A stretch of 64,000 nt of DNA from Staphylococcus schleiferi (GTDB lineage: Bacteria > Bacillota > Bacilli > Staphylococcales > Staphylococcaceae). Below are positions 9,611-20,000 of the stretch, one piece after another. A program made the translations under genes and the position numbers. Under the pieces are notes generated by a model, which did not search any database, was not told the DNA's origin, and was given only the letters and a program-made list of their open reading frames with translations. Each line of letters starts with the position of its first letter. Position 1 is the stretch's first letter. The stretch lies in the NCBI RefSeq assembly GCF_900458895.1, contig NZ_LR962863.1, positions 682,001 through 746,000 of the forward strand, given 5' to 3'.

Positions 9611-10633
9611 ATGGCTGAACAAATATTAGATAAGTTGGGAAGACCCATTCGTGATTTGCGCATTTCCGTCACAGATCGATGTAATTTTCGATGCGATTAC
9701 TGTATGCCAAAAGAAATTTTCGGGGATGATTATGTCTTTTTACCTAAAGATCAATTATTGAGTTTTGAAGAGATTACGAGAATTACACGACTTTATGCAC
9801 AATTAGGTGTGAAAAAGGTAAGGATTACCGGTGGGGAACCTTTACTGCGCCGTGATTTGCATCGATTAATCGCTCAAATTAATGCGATAGAAGGCATAGA
9901 AGATATCGGTGTGACAACGAATGGCTTGTTGCTCAAAAAGCACGGACAAAAGTTGTATGATGCAGGATTAAGAAGAATCAATGTCAGTTTAGATGCTATT
10001 GAAGATCCGGTTTTTCAGTCGATTAACAATCGTGGTATTAAAGCTTCAACAATACTTGAACAAATTGATTATGCAGTCGCTATTGGTTTACAAGTTAAAG
10101 TCAATGTCGTTATCCAAAAAGGCATCAATGATGATCAAATTATTCCAATGCTCCATTATTTTAAAGATAAAGATGTTACAATACGTTTCATTGAATTTAT
10201 GGATGTAGGTAACGACAATGGATGGGATTTTAGTAAAGTTGTGACTAAAGATGAAATGTTAGAAATGATTCATAAAGAATTTGAGGTTGAAGCAGTGCCG
10301 CCTAAATACTTTGGAGAAGTAGCAAAGTATTATCGATACGTAGGGGCTCAGTCCAAATTCGGCTTAATTACAAGCGTTTCTGACTCATTTTGTTCAACGT
10401 GTACGCGCGCACGACTCTCATCCGATGGTAAATTTTATGGCTGTTTATTTAGCAGTGTCAATGGATTCGATGTACGACAACTTTTAAGAAGCCAGATGAC
10501 AGATGAAGAAATCATAGCACAACTTAAACAGTTATGGCGTGTCCGTGATGACCGTTATTCTGATGAACGAACAGCACAAACCGTGGCGCGTCGCCGTAAA
10601 AATAAAATAAATATGAACTATATCGGAGGCTAA
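9611..10633 (+). CDS. moaA: GTP 3',8-cyclase (radical SAM)
   Basis: First committed step of cofactor synthesis, rearranging GTP with S-adenosylmethionine chemistry. The radical SAM cluster motif is Cys24-x3-Cys28-x2-Cys31 ([10 protein letters not shown]), and a second C-terminal cluster is seen in [19 protein letters not shown]. The protein ends in a Gly-Gly tail, typical of the family. A GGGGGG-type ribosome-binding site precedes the ATG. It is the last gene of the moeA operon and is followed by a strong terminator. Confidence 0.96.
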   Translation: MAEQILDKLGRPIRDLRISVTDRCNFRCDYCMPKEIFGDDYVFLPKDQLLSFEEITRITRLYAQLGVKKVRITGGEPLLRRDLHRLIAQINAIEGIEDIGVTTNGLLLKKHGQKLYDAGLRRINVSLDAIEDPVFQSINNRGIKASTILEQIDYAVAIGLQVKVNVVIQKGINDDQIIPMLHYFKDKDVTIRFIEFMDVGNDNGWDFSKVVTKDEMLEMIHKEFEVEAVPPKYFGEVAKYYRYVGAQSKFGLITSVSDSFCSTCTRARLSSDGKFYGCLFSSVNGFDVRQLLRSQMTDEEIIAQLKQLWRVRDDRYSDERTAQTVARRRKNKINMNYIGG

Positions 10634-10681
10634 TCGACAGCGCTAATAGAGTAAGATGTCAAGATTACCTCATAATCAAAT

Positions 10682-10727
10682 AAAACCCTTCACAGTCGCA
10701 TTTTTCATGTGACTGTGAAGGGTTTTT
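10682..10727 (+). terminator. Terminator after moaA
   Basis: Perfect 16-bp stem (10682-10697 with 10711-10726, core ACCCTTCACAGTC) and a T-run. It closes the moeA-moaA operon. Confidence 0.93.
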
Positions 10728-10746
10728 AGAGTTGTAGCATTATTTT

Positions 10747-11535
10747 GACTGTACACTTTATATGGTGGTTATGTGTCTATAATAATTAAGTCGCAAACTT
10801 CCGATTGCTTCTTCGAGTCTCGCTTTCCCAGGCGCCTTACCTCAACTAATTTTGGCTTTTATTGTAGCTCATAAGAAGCCAAAATGGATTTTCGGTTTCG
10901 GCTCTATGCCTCGGGAGTCTCGACTCGGTACGCAATCTATTTAAGCAATTTCACTATTGAAAAGTGGCATTGCTTACTTTATGAATCACACGTTTTACAG
11001 AAGATGCAGAAACGTTACAATCACTTGCGATATCAGTTTCTGAGCGAACTTGTGTTGCTTTATCTATAATGGCTTTCTGAACATGGTTTGAGATAAAACA
11101 GTTATCCTCAACAACATTTGTTTTAGAAGTAAAAGTCCGACCACAAACCCTACATTTAAAACGTTGTTTTAACAGATTTAAATACACTGCTATCTCTTGG
11201 AATCTTAAAAAAGTAATTCGCGATAAACGTTTTCCGTGTTTGTGTATTCGGTTTGGATTCGTATGATAACAGTGAGGACAAGTCATAGGCTTGTATGAAA
11301 GGGTACCAAAGATGACGTTAGATTTCTTACCTCTAATAACTACATCTTCTTCAACTTTAGTGATTTTAATATTATTATCTTTAATTTTTAGTAACTTTAA
11401 TATATCATTACACATAGGCGCAATATGTCTCCTTTATTTTTGGTTTAGTCACTTAAAATGATAGAGGCATTTGCGCTATTTTTGTACAAAAAAGCAGGAT
11501 GACTTATGTCATCCCACCATAAAAAATGAAGAACC
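10747..11535 (-). mobile_element. Non-autonomous ISL3-family element, copy 1
   Basis: A 789-bp element flanked by a perfect 8-bp direct repeat ATTATTTT (10739-10746 and 11536-11543). Its ends are imperfect inverted repeats that begin with GG and share ATGGTGG, in line with the ISL3 family, which makes 8-bp target duplications. It encodes only the first 153 residues of a transposase, followed by a structured segment, so it must have been mobilised by a transposase supplied elsewhere. It is about 99% identical to the copy at 21889-22678, in the opposite orientation. It inserted immediately after the nuclease gene's stop codon; the right-hand duplication overlaps the end of that gene. Confidence 0.85.
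10954..11415 (-). pseudogene. Truncated ISL3-family transposase, N-terminal 153 residues (copy 1)
   Basis: Carries the N-terminal zinc-finger region of ISL3 transposases (CPHCYHTNPNRIHKHG, then FKCRVCGRTF) and a helix-turn-helix near SETDIASDCNVSASSVKRVI. The DDE catalytic domain, about 280 further residues in full-length relatives, is absent. It starts at an ATG after GGAGACATATTGCGCCT. It differs from copy 2 at two residues (Thr/Ser in the first finger, Arg/Met in the second). It could bind the element ends, but it cannot catalyse transposition. Confidence 0.85.
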
Positions 11536-11536
11536 A

Positions 11537-13423
11537 TTATTTTTTATGTTGTTTCTTTATATATTTTGAAAAGTCGATTTGCGCAAGTAATGGATCATGA
11601 TCACTCGCACGGCCAGCCATTTCAGTGAAATCACTATTAACATGAATCATATCAAGACGTGTTTGTGGTGCCAAATGTTTAGACACTAAAACATGGTCTA
11701 ATGTTTGTGTATTCCCTTGGTAAACGTAAGAATATCTTGTTTTCTTAGGCACTGTGTTGACCATATTTTTAAGGCCATAACTTTCAAATGTTTTCAATGA
11801 AGGTGTCCATTGAAAATCGTTATAATCTCCAACCGAAATCACATGCGCTTGAGGATTTTGTTGTTGAACTTGTGAGACGAATGCACCTACACGTTTCGCA
11901 ATTTCAACACGTTGAGGTTCAGTGCGAACGTTGACAGGTTGTTGACGTCCGAATAAGCCGTCATCACCGCGTTTAGATTTCCAATGGTTCGCGATAGCAA
12001 TAACTTGTTGACCTTTGAATTCAAATTGTGCAGCTAAAGATTTTCGCACTTCTTTGAAGGCTGGATCCTGTGGTGAAATACGTCCAGGGTTATGTGTTAA
12101 TTGATTGTTTCGATATGCGACGGCTGTATCTGCATCACCCGGTTTAATTTGATTATCAAATTTAACACGATCTGGATTGTATAGGAAGCCGACGCGAATA
12201 TTGGCATCCGGTTGACCCCCGTCTGCATTCATTTTAGGATCAATGTTCACATAGCGATAAGTTAGACCACCAGCCGCTTCTATTGCTTTAATGAGACGTT
12301 CATATGAAGCTTGGGCTTCGGGACCACCTTTGCCAGGACCATCGTTATCTTGCACTTCAGTAACACCGATAATATCAGGTTTTTTCATATCAGTAACAAT
12401 GCCTTTAGCTAATTTTTGTGCCTTATCTTGACTTGACGTTTTCACATCATTTGAAAAGTTTTCAAGATTGTATGATGCAACAGTCAATTTATTTTCAGAA
12501 GGTTTAAGATAAGTACCTTGTTGTTGTGCTTTACCTTTTCGGTATGCGGCTTCCATGTCTTTTGAGTCAATATTGATTTTATAGTTTTGGAAACTGTAGT
12601 TAACATAACCGATGAGAGGTCCATTGAAGTGATCTCCAGTATTAACATTAAATTGATGAGCGCGATTTTCGCTATCATTCATTTTGAAAGCGATACGTTG
12701 CCCATTTTGATTGTCTTCTTTTAATAATACGCCACCATTTTTAGTTTCTTGGCGATTACGATTTAAAACAGTAAACACTTCTCCGTGAGATTGAGGGCCT
12801 ACACTTCGAACATTTCCTATTTGCACACGCATACCTTCTAACGATTCCCAATAATCTATGGCGTATTTTTTAGGATTATATACTGAGAAATGTTGATCAG
12901 ACGCGATAGTTTTAGGTATTTTTTTAATTTTAATCGGTTCTGGTAAAGGTTGATTATGTTTTAATGTCATGATATTTCCATTTTTAGAAGTACGTGCATC
13001 AATTTCTGTAAGAGGCAGATCCGTTTGTTGCTTCGTATCATAACCTTCGATCGCATACTCATCAACCATACCTGAAACTTGCACTAGATCACCGACTTTG
13101 ACGGATGGTGCAGCGTGGCCTGCATAAACTATAATCCCCTCTGACGTATTAGGGTCTTTGTCTTTATATTTGTCTGGTGTTTGTAAATGGAAATAATGAT
13201 TCCCTTTTACTTGATATTGATATGTAACGATGCCTTCAACATTGTGAACATGTTGACCCTTCAAAGGGGAGAAGTGTCCTGCACCTTGAATATCATGAAT
13301 TTGAATAGAGTGTGTGGATTGTGCTTGTCCTTGTGCATTTGCGAATGAATTTTGCGCGTGAAAAACAGGGGGTGCCAGCAGTAAGCTTAAAACAACAGTT
13401 TTACCAATTAACTTCTTTTTCAA
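11537..13423 (-). CDS. Secreted endonuclease/exonuclease/phosphatase-family nuclease
   Basis: Predicted extracellular DNase of the EEP superfamily. Residues 1-30 form a signal peptide (MKKKLIGK, a hydrophobic core, cleavage near SFA-NAQ). Residues about 45-140 resemble the OB-fold domain found before such nucleases (VEGIVTYQYQVKGNHYFHLQ). The EEP catalytic motifs follow: SYNLENFSND, GVTEVQDNDG, SVGDYNDFQWTP and RASDHDPLLAQ with the catalytic Asp-His. The start is TTG, supported by AGGAGG seven bases upstream. There is no sortase motif, so it is probably released. It may act in nutrient DNA use or biofilm DNA turnover; that role is inferred. Confidence 0.85.
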   Translation of the reverse strand: MKKKLIGKTVVLSLLLAPPVFHAQNSFANAQGQAQSTHSIQIHDIQGAGHFSPLKGQHVHNVEGIVTYQYQVKGNHYFHLQTPDKYKDKDPNTSEGIIVYAGHAAPSVKVGDLVQVSGMVDEYAIEGYDTKQQTDLPLTEIDARTSKNGNIMTLKHNQPLPEPIKIKKIPKTIASDQHFSVYNPKKYAIDYWESLEGMRVQIGNVRSVGPQSHGEVFTVLNRNRQETKNGGVLLKEDNQNGQRIAFKMNDSENRAHQFNVNTGDHFNGPLIGYVNYSFQNYKINIDSKDMEAAYRKGKAQQQGTYLKPSENKLTVASYNLENFSNDVKTSSQDKAQKLAKGIVTDMKKPDIIGVTEVQDNDGPGKGGPEAQASYERLIKAIEAAGGLTYRYVNIDPKMNADGGQPDANIRVGFLYNPDRVKFDNQIKPGDADTAVAYRNNQLTHNPGRISPQDPAFKEVRKSLAAQFEFKGQQVIAIANHWKSKRGDDGLFGRQQPVNVRTEPQRVEIAKRVGAFVSQVQQQNPQAHVISVGDYNDFQWTPSLKTFESYGLKNMVNTVPKKTRYSYVYQGNTQTLDHVLVSKHLAPQTRLDMIHVNSDFTEMAGRASDHDPLLAQIDFSKYIKKQHKK

Positions 13424-13630
13424 TAGATTGCCTCCTAAAATATATATTTCATATTTAGTATATCAAAAGAGGAATATAAAGAATGTAAAAATTGAGTAAA
13501 ATATAGAGTTGAAGTGGGGGCAATTTCTCACTACAAATAAGTTGATGATGCTAAAAGCGTTAAATTGCTATATTTGGGAAGAGCTATCGCCTATATAGGT
13601 TATTTTTGTAACTCGTATGCCTTCAAGTAA

Positions 13631-14083
13631 TCATTTTTTATTTTCTTCATTGTGTTCTAAATGTTTAAGGAGTGTATGGTAAATTTCATCAATCAGTTTG
13701 GTTGCTGCTAAAACTTCTTGATCTGATAAATGAAGTTCGTTTAAAAGTGACATTTGCAGCTCAGTTATGCGCTGTGCTAGAGTATCGTGTAATTGTCGAC
13801 CCGATGAAGAGAGATTTAACAATTTTTCTCTTTTGTCTTCGCCAGTATGGATAGTCAACCAGTTCTTTTCATTGAGTACTTTCAATATTTTTCGTGTCGT
13901 CGGTTTTTCAATCGAACGACGCTTTGAAATTTGGACAAGTGTTGTGTTGGGATGCGCAGCGATATCTTTTAATACAAGCCATTGTGCAGAGTGTAAATCA
14001 TATTCGTCCAATAAAGGTTGGACATATTTAATATATGGGCGATGAAGTTTCATCAAATCATCAAACAATACTGAAGGTTTCAT
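13631..14083 (-). CDS. MarR-family transcriptional regulator
   Basis: A 150-residue winged-helix DNA-binding protein. The recognition region HPNTTLVQISKRRSIEKPTTRKILKVLNEKNWL and the wing with D-KREKLLNLSSSGR are typical of MarR. AAAGGGAG precedes the ATG. It lies on the minus strand between the nuclease and a divergent VOC-protein gene, which it may control; ligand unknown. C-terminal residues are charged (EHNEENKK). Confidence 0.88.
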   Translation of the reverse strand: MKPSVLFDDLMKLHRPYIKYVQPLLDEYDLHSAQWLVLKDIAAHPNTTLVQISKRRSIEKPTTRKILKVLNEKNWLTIHTGEDKREKLLNLSSSGRQLHDTLAQRITELQMSLLNELHLSDQEVLAATKLIDEIYHTLLKHLEHNEENKK

Positions 14084-14365
14084 AATGACTCCCTTTCTGT
14101 TGTGTAATAGCTTGATTATATCACGTCATCTAAATAGACAAAAAGCAGAGCGTTTATGATAGCTTTAAATATCTGAATCATATCTATTTGATTTAATATA
14201 GAGGGTTCAAGCATCATTTAAAAGATTTTAAATAGATGCGTGATGAATGGGGTGACACAATATAAAAGGTATCAAACGTATCGCGCTAAATTAAGTGTAT
14301 ATCGAGATTTCATGAATGATATTTGTTAAAATGAAGCCAAGGCTTACGAAGTGGGAGGTAAGTAA
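14084..14365. other. Intergenic region between divergent MarR and VOC genes
   Basis: 282 AT-rich bases. I see no gene or strong hairpin. It must hold the promoters of both flanking genes and probably the MarR operator, but I could not identify a convincing dyad or -35/-10 pair. A GGGAGG ribosome-binding site for the VOC gene lies at its right end. Confidence 0.5.
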
Positions 14366-15133
14366 ATGTTAGATATAGAATTAGATCATATCATTCATTA
14401 TATACATGGCTTAAATCGTTTTGAATTTCCTGGGAAATATTTAGAAATTCAAAATGGCGGCCAACATGAATCGCTAGGGACATTCAATCGCTTAGTTCAG
14501 ATTGATTTATCCTATATTGAGTTGTTAGACATTTATAATCAAGGGAAAATGAAACAACAATCAAAAACGCAAAATGGTAAATATTCATTTGCCAAGACCA
14601 TTGTGGAAAGTGATTATAAGCAAGGTTTTAAAAAGCTCTGCTTTAGAACGCATGATATTGTCAAACTTAAGAAAGCGTTCGAAGCACGTGGACTGGAAAC
14701 AGTGGGTCCTATCACAATGACACGTGAAAATAAAAAGGGACATACCGTTCAATGGCAACTTTTATACGTCAACAACCATCATTTTGATATGATGATGCCG
14801 TTTTTTATCCAGTGGCAAAAAACAGATGAAGAACGTGAAGCGGAATTGGAAGAAAACTTTCAAACAAACTTTAAAATCGACATGGTGACGTTCCAGTCTC
14901 ATCATCGTCAAACAATGGTAGAAAACTGGAAGCAATGGTTTGATATGGACACGGTAGAAACTGCTGATCGCTATACGATATTACATAGCCCTGCAAAAAA
15001 GGTGAAATTTAAAATTGTAGAGGGTAAAGATGATGCAATCGATACGGTACAGTTTGTCGATCAAACCATTGATTCTCCAGTCTTAATTCGGACACGGGGT
15101 GCAAATTATCAATTCGTACCACCTCAAGAATAA
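14366..15133 (+). CDS. VOC-superfamily protein, glyoxalase-like domain
   Basis: 255 residues. The N-terminal LDHIIHYIHGLNRFE and QNGGQHESLGTFNRLVQI resemble the glyoxalase-like domain seen in uncharacterised Firmicutes proteins; the His and Glu residues could form a metal site. Substrate unknown. It is divergent from the MarR regulator. Its last 10 bases overlap the 3' end of the opposing small membrane protein gene. Confidence 0.8.
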   Translation: MLDIELDHIIHYIHGLNRFEFPGKYLEIQNGGQHESLGTFNRLVQIDLSYIELLDIYNQGKMKQQSKTQNGKYSFAKTIVESDYKQGFKKLCFRTHDIVKLKKAFEARGLETVGPITMTRENKKGHTVQWQLLYVNNHHFDMMMPFFIQWQKTDEEREAELEENFQTNFKIDMVTFQSHHRQTMVENWKQWFDMDTVETADRYTILHSPAKKVKFKIVEGKDDAIDTVQFVDQTIDSPVLIRTRGANYQFVPPQE

Positions 15134-15378
15134 ATCGCCTGAAACACGATACGTATGATAAGCAATATATGAATAAGTGAGATGAAAACGGCTATTAGTG
15201 CAATGATAAGTTGTTTCGTTGTTCGATAAAGTAAAATCATATAGACACTTGTAACTAATGTAAAAGCAACAAAAATAACGCGCAAACTTAAGTAATCTAT
15301 TCCAGTATTAAAACTAAGTGTAATTTCTATAATAATTAAGTTTATAATAGATAAAAAAATAAGTATGGTATTGCGCAT
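15124..15378 (-). CDS. Small membrane protein, unknown function
   Basis: 84 residues with about three hydrophobic segments (starting ILIFLSIINLIII, VIFVAFTLVTSVYMILLY, LIIALIAVFISLIHILLII). A perfect GGAGGT lies seven bases before the ATG, which is why it is called as real despite its size. Tail-to-tail overlap with the VOC gene. I do not recognise the family. Confidence 0.65.
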   Translation of the reverse strand: MRNTILIFLSIINLIIIEITLSFNTGIDYLSLRVIFVAFTLVTSVYMILLYRTTKQLIIALIAVFISLIHILLIIRIVFQAIYS

Positions 15379-15611
15379 TTAAGTACCTCCAGTGATTGTA
15401 TTAGGTGATTGCTTGTTACTTGCAATTCCTTTTAAATGAGAGAAAGTGTGTCATGACAATTTTGAACTTGAATCGGCTCCGTTTGGATGACAAGTTGGCT
15501 TCCTCATTTTAAAATTAAAATGTCTATCTCATTGATTATTCAATGATACGTATGATTGATTATACTAAAAAATAAATAAAGACCATAATTTAAAGGAGTA
15601 TTAACGTCAAA

Positions 15612-16880
15612 ATGAAATTAATGAATATTACTGATCAAGCACATGACGCCTTTGTTAAAAGTCATCCGAATGGCGATTTATTACAATTGACAAAATGGGG
15701 AGAAACTAAAAAACTGACAGGCTGGTATGCGAAGCGAATTGCAGTCGGAGAAAATGGCGAAATTAAAGGGGTTGCCCAATTGCTATTTAAAAAAATACCG
15801 AAACTTCCCTACACGCTATGCTACGCTTCACGAGGCTTTGTCGTTGATTATTCAGATCAACGGGCGGTCAAAACTTTACTGGTCGAGGCCATCAAAGTCG
15901 CGAAAGATGAAAAAGCATATACAATTAAAATCGATCCCGACGTTGAAGTCGAGCAAGGGATGACAGTAGTGCAAGATTTATTAGATTTAGGATTTAAGCA
16001 TAAAGGATTTAAAGAAGGCCTCGCAAAAGACTATATTCAACCGCGTATGACGATGGTGACACCTATTGATAAAAGTGATGATGCACTTATCCAAAGCTTT
16101 GAGAACCGTAATCGTTCAAAAGTAAGACTTGCACTTAAACGCGGAACGAAAGTAGAACGCAAAGGACGCGAAGATTTAAAAATATTTGCCAATTTAATGA
16201 AAGAAACGGGCGAAAGAGATGGCTTCTTAACGCGTGATGTTTCATATTTTGAAACGATTTATGATGCGTTACATCCTGATGGTGACGCAGAACTTTTCTT
16301 AGTTAAACTTGAGCCTAAGCCTGTATTAAAAGATTTGCGTGAGGAGCAAGAAAAATTAGAACAAGAGATTCAGGGGCTGTCAGAAAAAGATCAAGCCAAT
16401 AAAAAAGTACGTAATAAATTAAAAGATGCACAACAAAAGCGTGATAAGAATCTTGCATTGATTAAAGATATGGAATCGCTAGAACGTACGCATCCAGATG
16501 GAATATACCTTTCAGGTGCGCTATTGATGTTTGCCGGTCAGAAATCTTATTACTTATATGGGGCGTCTTCTAATCATTATCGTGACTTTTTACCAAATCA
16601 TCATATGCAGTTTAGAATGATGCAATATGCACGTGAAAAAGGTGCAACGACTTATGACTTTGGTGGTACAGACAATCAACCCGATAAAGATTCAAGTCAC
16701 TATGGCTTATGGGCATTTAAAAAAGCATGGGGCACACACTTGAGTGAAAAAATAGGGGAGTTTGATTATGTGTTGAACCCAATCGTTTATAAAGCAGTTG
16801 AGCAGTTCAAACCACAACTCACACATTTAAAAATCAAACTGGTTCGTCGTATTAAAGCACTCCGAAATAAAGAAAACTAA
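15612..16880 (+). CDS. femX: FemX/FmhB lipid II:glycine glycyltransferase
   Basis: FemAB-family enzyme that adds the first glycine of the pentaglycine bridge to lipid II, using glycyl-tRNA, on the inner face of the membrane; essential in S. aureus. The 422-residue protein closely follows S. aureus FmhB as I remember it (HDAFVKSHPNGDLLQLTKW, YDFGGTDNQPDKDSSHYGLW). Two GNAT-like domains are separated by a coiled-coil arm at about residues 236-295 rich in Glu, Lys and Gln. AAAGGAG lies 13 bases before the ATG, slightly far. A terminator follows, so it is probably monocistronic. Confidence 0.95.
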   Translation: MKLMNITDQAHDAFVKSHPNGDLLQLTKWGETKKLTGWYAKRIAVGENGEIKGVAQLLFKKIPKLPYTLCYASRGFVVDYSDQRAVKTLLVEAIKVAKDEKAYTIKIDPDVEVEQGMTVVQDLLDLGFKHKGFKEGLAKDYIQPRMTMVTPIDKSDDALIQSFENRNRSKVRLALKRGTKVERKGREDLKIFANLMKETGERDGFLTRDVSYFETIYDALHPDGDAELFLVKLEPKPVLKDLREEQEKLEQEIQGLSEKDQANKKVRNKLKDAQQKRDKNLALIKDMESLERTHPDGIYLSGALLMFAGQKSYYLYGASSNHYRDFLPNHHMQFRMMQYAREKGATTYDFGGTDNQPDKDSSHYGLWAFKKAWGTHLSEKIGEFDYVLNPIVYKAVEQFKPQLTHLKIKLVRRIKALRNKEN

Positions 16881-16893
16881 ATTAAAGCAAGGC

Positions 16894-16958
16894 ACTGCTC
16901 ACTTTAACAATGATAAGACGCTATACGGTTATCATTGCTTATGTTTGAGCAGTATTTT
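16894..16958 (+). terminator. Terminator after femX
   Basis: Nested stems: outer ACTGCTCA/TGAGCAGT (16894-16901 with 16946-16953) and inner CAATGATAA/TTATCATTG (16908-16916 with 16929-16937), then ATTTTTG. Confidence 0.8.
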
Positions 16959-17050
16959 TGCGTTACATAAGGCAATTGTGAAATGAAATTTTAAAAAATG
17001 ATGAATCAACGCTACTTAAGAATGAATGCGGGAGAAAGGGCGCGTTAAAC

Positions 17051-20000
17051 TTGGTCAAAAAATTGATAGATTTTTCATTGTCAAATAAGTTTGCAATCAT
17101 GTTAATGGTGATACTCATCGTATTGGGTGGGGCTTATGCGAGTTTTAAAATGAAGTTAGAACTTTTACCAGATACTGAACCACCAACAATGACGTTAACT
17201 ACAACAATGCCAGGTGCAACACCAGAAACGGTGATGAAAGAAGTCAGTAACCCTATTGACGAAGAAATACGAGGCATGGCAGGTGTGACAAGTGTAAAAA
17301 CAGAATCACTCTCCAATGCTTCAATGGTAACTGTAAATTTTGATGAAAAAACGAATCTCGATAAAGCAGAACAAGATATCGAAAAAGCTTTGAAAAAAAT
17401 CGATTTCCCAGATGGTGTGCAAGAACCAGAAATCCGAAGAAGTACAGTGAACGCTTTTCCGGTTGTCGCATACTCTATTTTGCATGATCATGATGTTAAA
17501 GTGAGCACGAAAGAAGTGGAATCGCAATTAATTCCAAAGCTTCAAACAATTGATGGCGTGCAACGTGCAACTGTCAACGGACAAACGGAACGAAAAGTGA
17601 CTGTTAAATTTGATGAACAAAAGTTACAAAAGGCAGGTCTTAACGCCCAACAAGTTTCAGATTATATTGAAGGAGCGACCAAAAAATCACCTTTAGGATT
17701 GTTTCAATTTGGTGATACAGAAAAATCGATTGTCATTGATGGTCAATATGCCTCAGTCGATGCACTGAAAAATATGGAGATTCCTTTAGCCATCGCTTCT
17801 CAATCATCAAGTCGTCCTCAACAGCAAGGGGATGATAAAAAAGAGAGTCAGGCATTGCAGTCAACACCATCGTCATCAGCACAGCCTACATCAGGACAAT
17901 CTGCAAATGCAGCGGAAGCAACGCAATCTGTGCCATTAAAAAAACTTGCAGATATAAAACTTGCAGATGAAAGAGAATCCATTTCAAGAACGAATGGTAA
18001 AGATGCTGTCGATGTACAAATTATTAAAGCACAAGATGCAAACACTGTGGCTGTCGCAAATGAAGTCGATAAAACGGTGAAGGATTTTATTAAACAACAC
18101 AAAGATTTAAAATCCGTACAAATTATGGATACCGCAAAACCGATTAAAGACGCTTTAAATACTATGATTGAAAAAGCATTACTCGGCGCAATTGTGGCTA
18201 TTATCGTTATTTTACTGTTCCTTAGAAATGTAAGAATGACGGCTATCTCCGTAGTTTCGATTCCATTGTCAATACTCATTGCTATGGTGGCATTAAAACT
18301 GACTGACGTCTCATTAAATATTTTGACGCTAGGTGCTTTAACTGTTGCTGTCGGTCGTGTCATTGATGACTCCATTGTTGTTATTGAAAATATTTATCGG
18401 AGACTTACAAGAAAAGAGGAGTCGCTTTCCGGTGATCATTTAATTATTTCTGCAACGAAAGAAGTCTTTATTCCGATTATGTCTTCAACACTTGTAACGA
18501 TTGTCGTTTTTGCACCTTTAGCTTTCGTTACGGGCTCTGTTGGACAAATGTTTAGACCGTTTGCCTATGCTGTCACATTTAGTTTACTTGCGTCACTATT
18601 AGTTTCTATTACGATTGTTCCAGTACTAGGGTCTGTATTCTTTAAAAATGGGATTAAACGTCAACCGAAGTCAGAGCTCGGTGTCATCAGTCGTTACTAC
18701 AAAAAGGTATTAAGCTGGAGCTTAGATCATAAATGGATTGTTATTATTTTAAGCACACTACTACTAGTGGGAAGCGTTGTCTTAGGTACGATGAAAGTAG
18801 GAACAAGTTTCATATCTACTGGTGAAGATAAATTTATGGCGCTGACATATTCACCGAAACCAGGTGAAACGGAGCAAGGTGTTTTACATCATGCCGAACA
18901 AGTCGAAAAATATTTATCTAAGCAGAAACATGTTCAACATGTACAATATTCAGTTGGAGGCGCGTCGCCTATCGATCCAACAGGTTCAACGAATAGTATG
19001 GCGATGATGGTAAAATATGATACACATACGCCTAATTTTAAAGAGGAGCCAGACCGTGTCTTGAATCATATTAAGACCTATCATCATCCGGGCGACTGGA
19101 AAAACCTTGATATGGGCACAGGAGGCAAATCCAATACTTTAGAAGTCCAAGTTACAGGTCCTTCTACGGAAGAAATTGAAGGCACTGTCAAAGCGGTTCA
19201 AAAGAAAATGGCCAAAGTATCTGGTTTAACGAATGTCAAATCAGATTTAACAGAAACATATGATCAATATGAAGTTCAAGTCGATCCAAATAAAGCAGGT
19301 AAAACAGGTATCACATCAGCACAACTCGCAATGATGCTCAATCAAAATATTCCTGACATGACCATTTCAAAAGTGAAAGAGAAAAATCATACGTACAATG
19401 TTGTTGTTAAACGTGATAAACAAACGAATTGGACAAAAGAAAAATTAGAACAAACCTCATTACCATCTCCAACAGGTGAGAAATTGAAATTGAGTGATAT
19501 CGCAACGTTAAAAACATCCTCAATGCCGAATAAACTCGTTAAAGAAGGCGGTGATTACACTAGCACCGTATCGGCTACGATTTCTGGAAAAGATGTCGGT
19601 TCTATTGCGCAAGAGGTAAGCAAACAAGTCAACCAAGTTAAAACTCCAAGTGATGTGCATACTTCTGTAGGAGGAACAAATAAAGACATCGAAGACGCAT
19701 TTTCACAACTCATGTTTGCGATGCTTGCTGCTATTATTATTGTTTATTTAGTGCTTGTCCTTACATTTAAAGGCGGTCTCGCACCATTTACAATTTTATT
19801 TGCACTGCCATATACCGTGATTGGTGTTGTTCTTGCACTTATCTTAACAGGAGAAACGCTTTCGGTACCAAGTATGATTGGTTTACTGATGTTAATCGGT
19901 ATTGTCGTGACAAATGCGATTGTATTAATTGATAGAGTGATTAATAATGAAAAATCAGGTATGTCGATGAAAGAAGCATTGCTTGAAGCGGGAGGCACGC

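Noticed and set aside
17848..18375. 175-codon antisense frame inside the RND gene
   Set aside because: Composition follows the sense gene, no ribosome-binding site, no recognisable domain.
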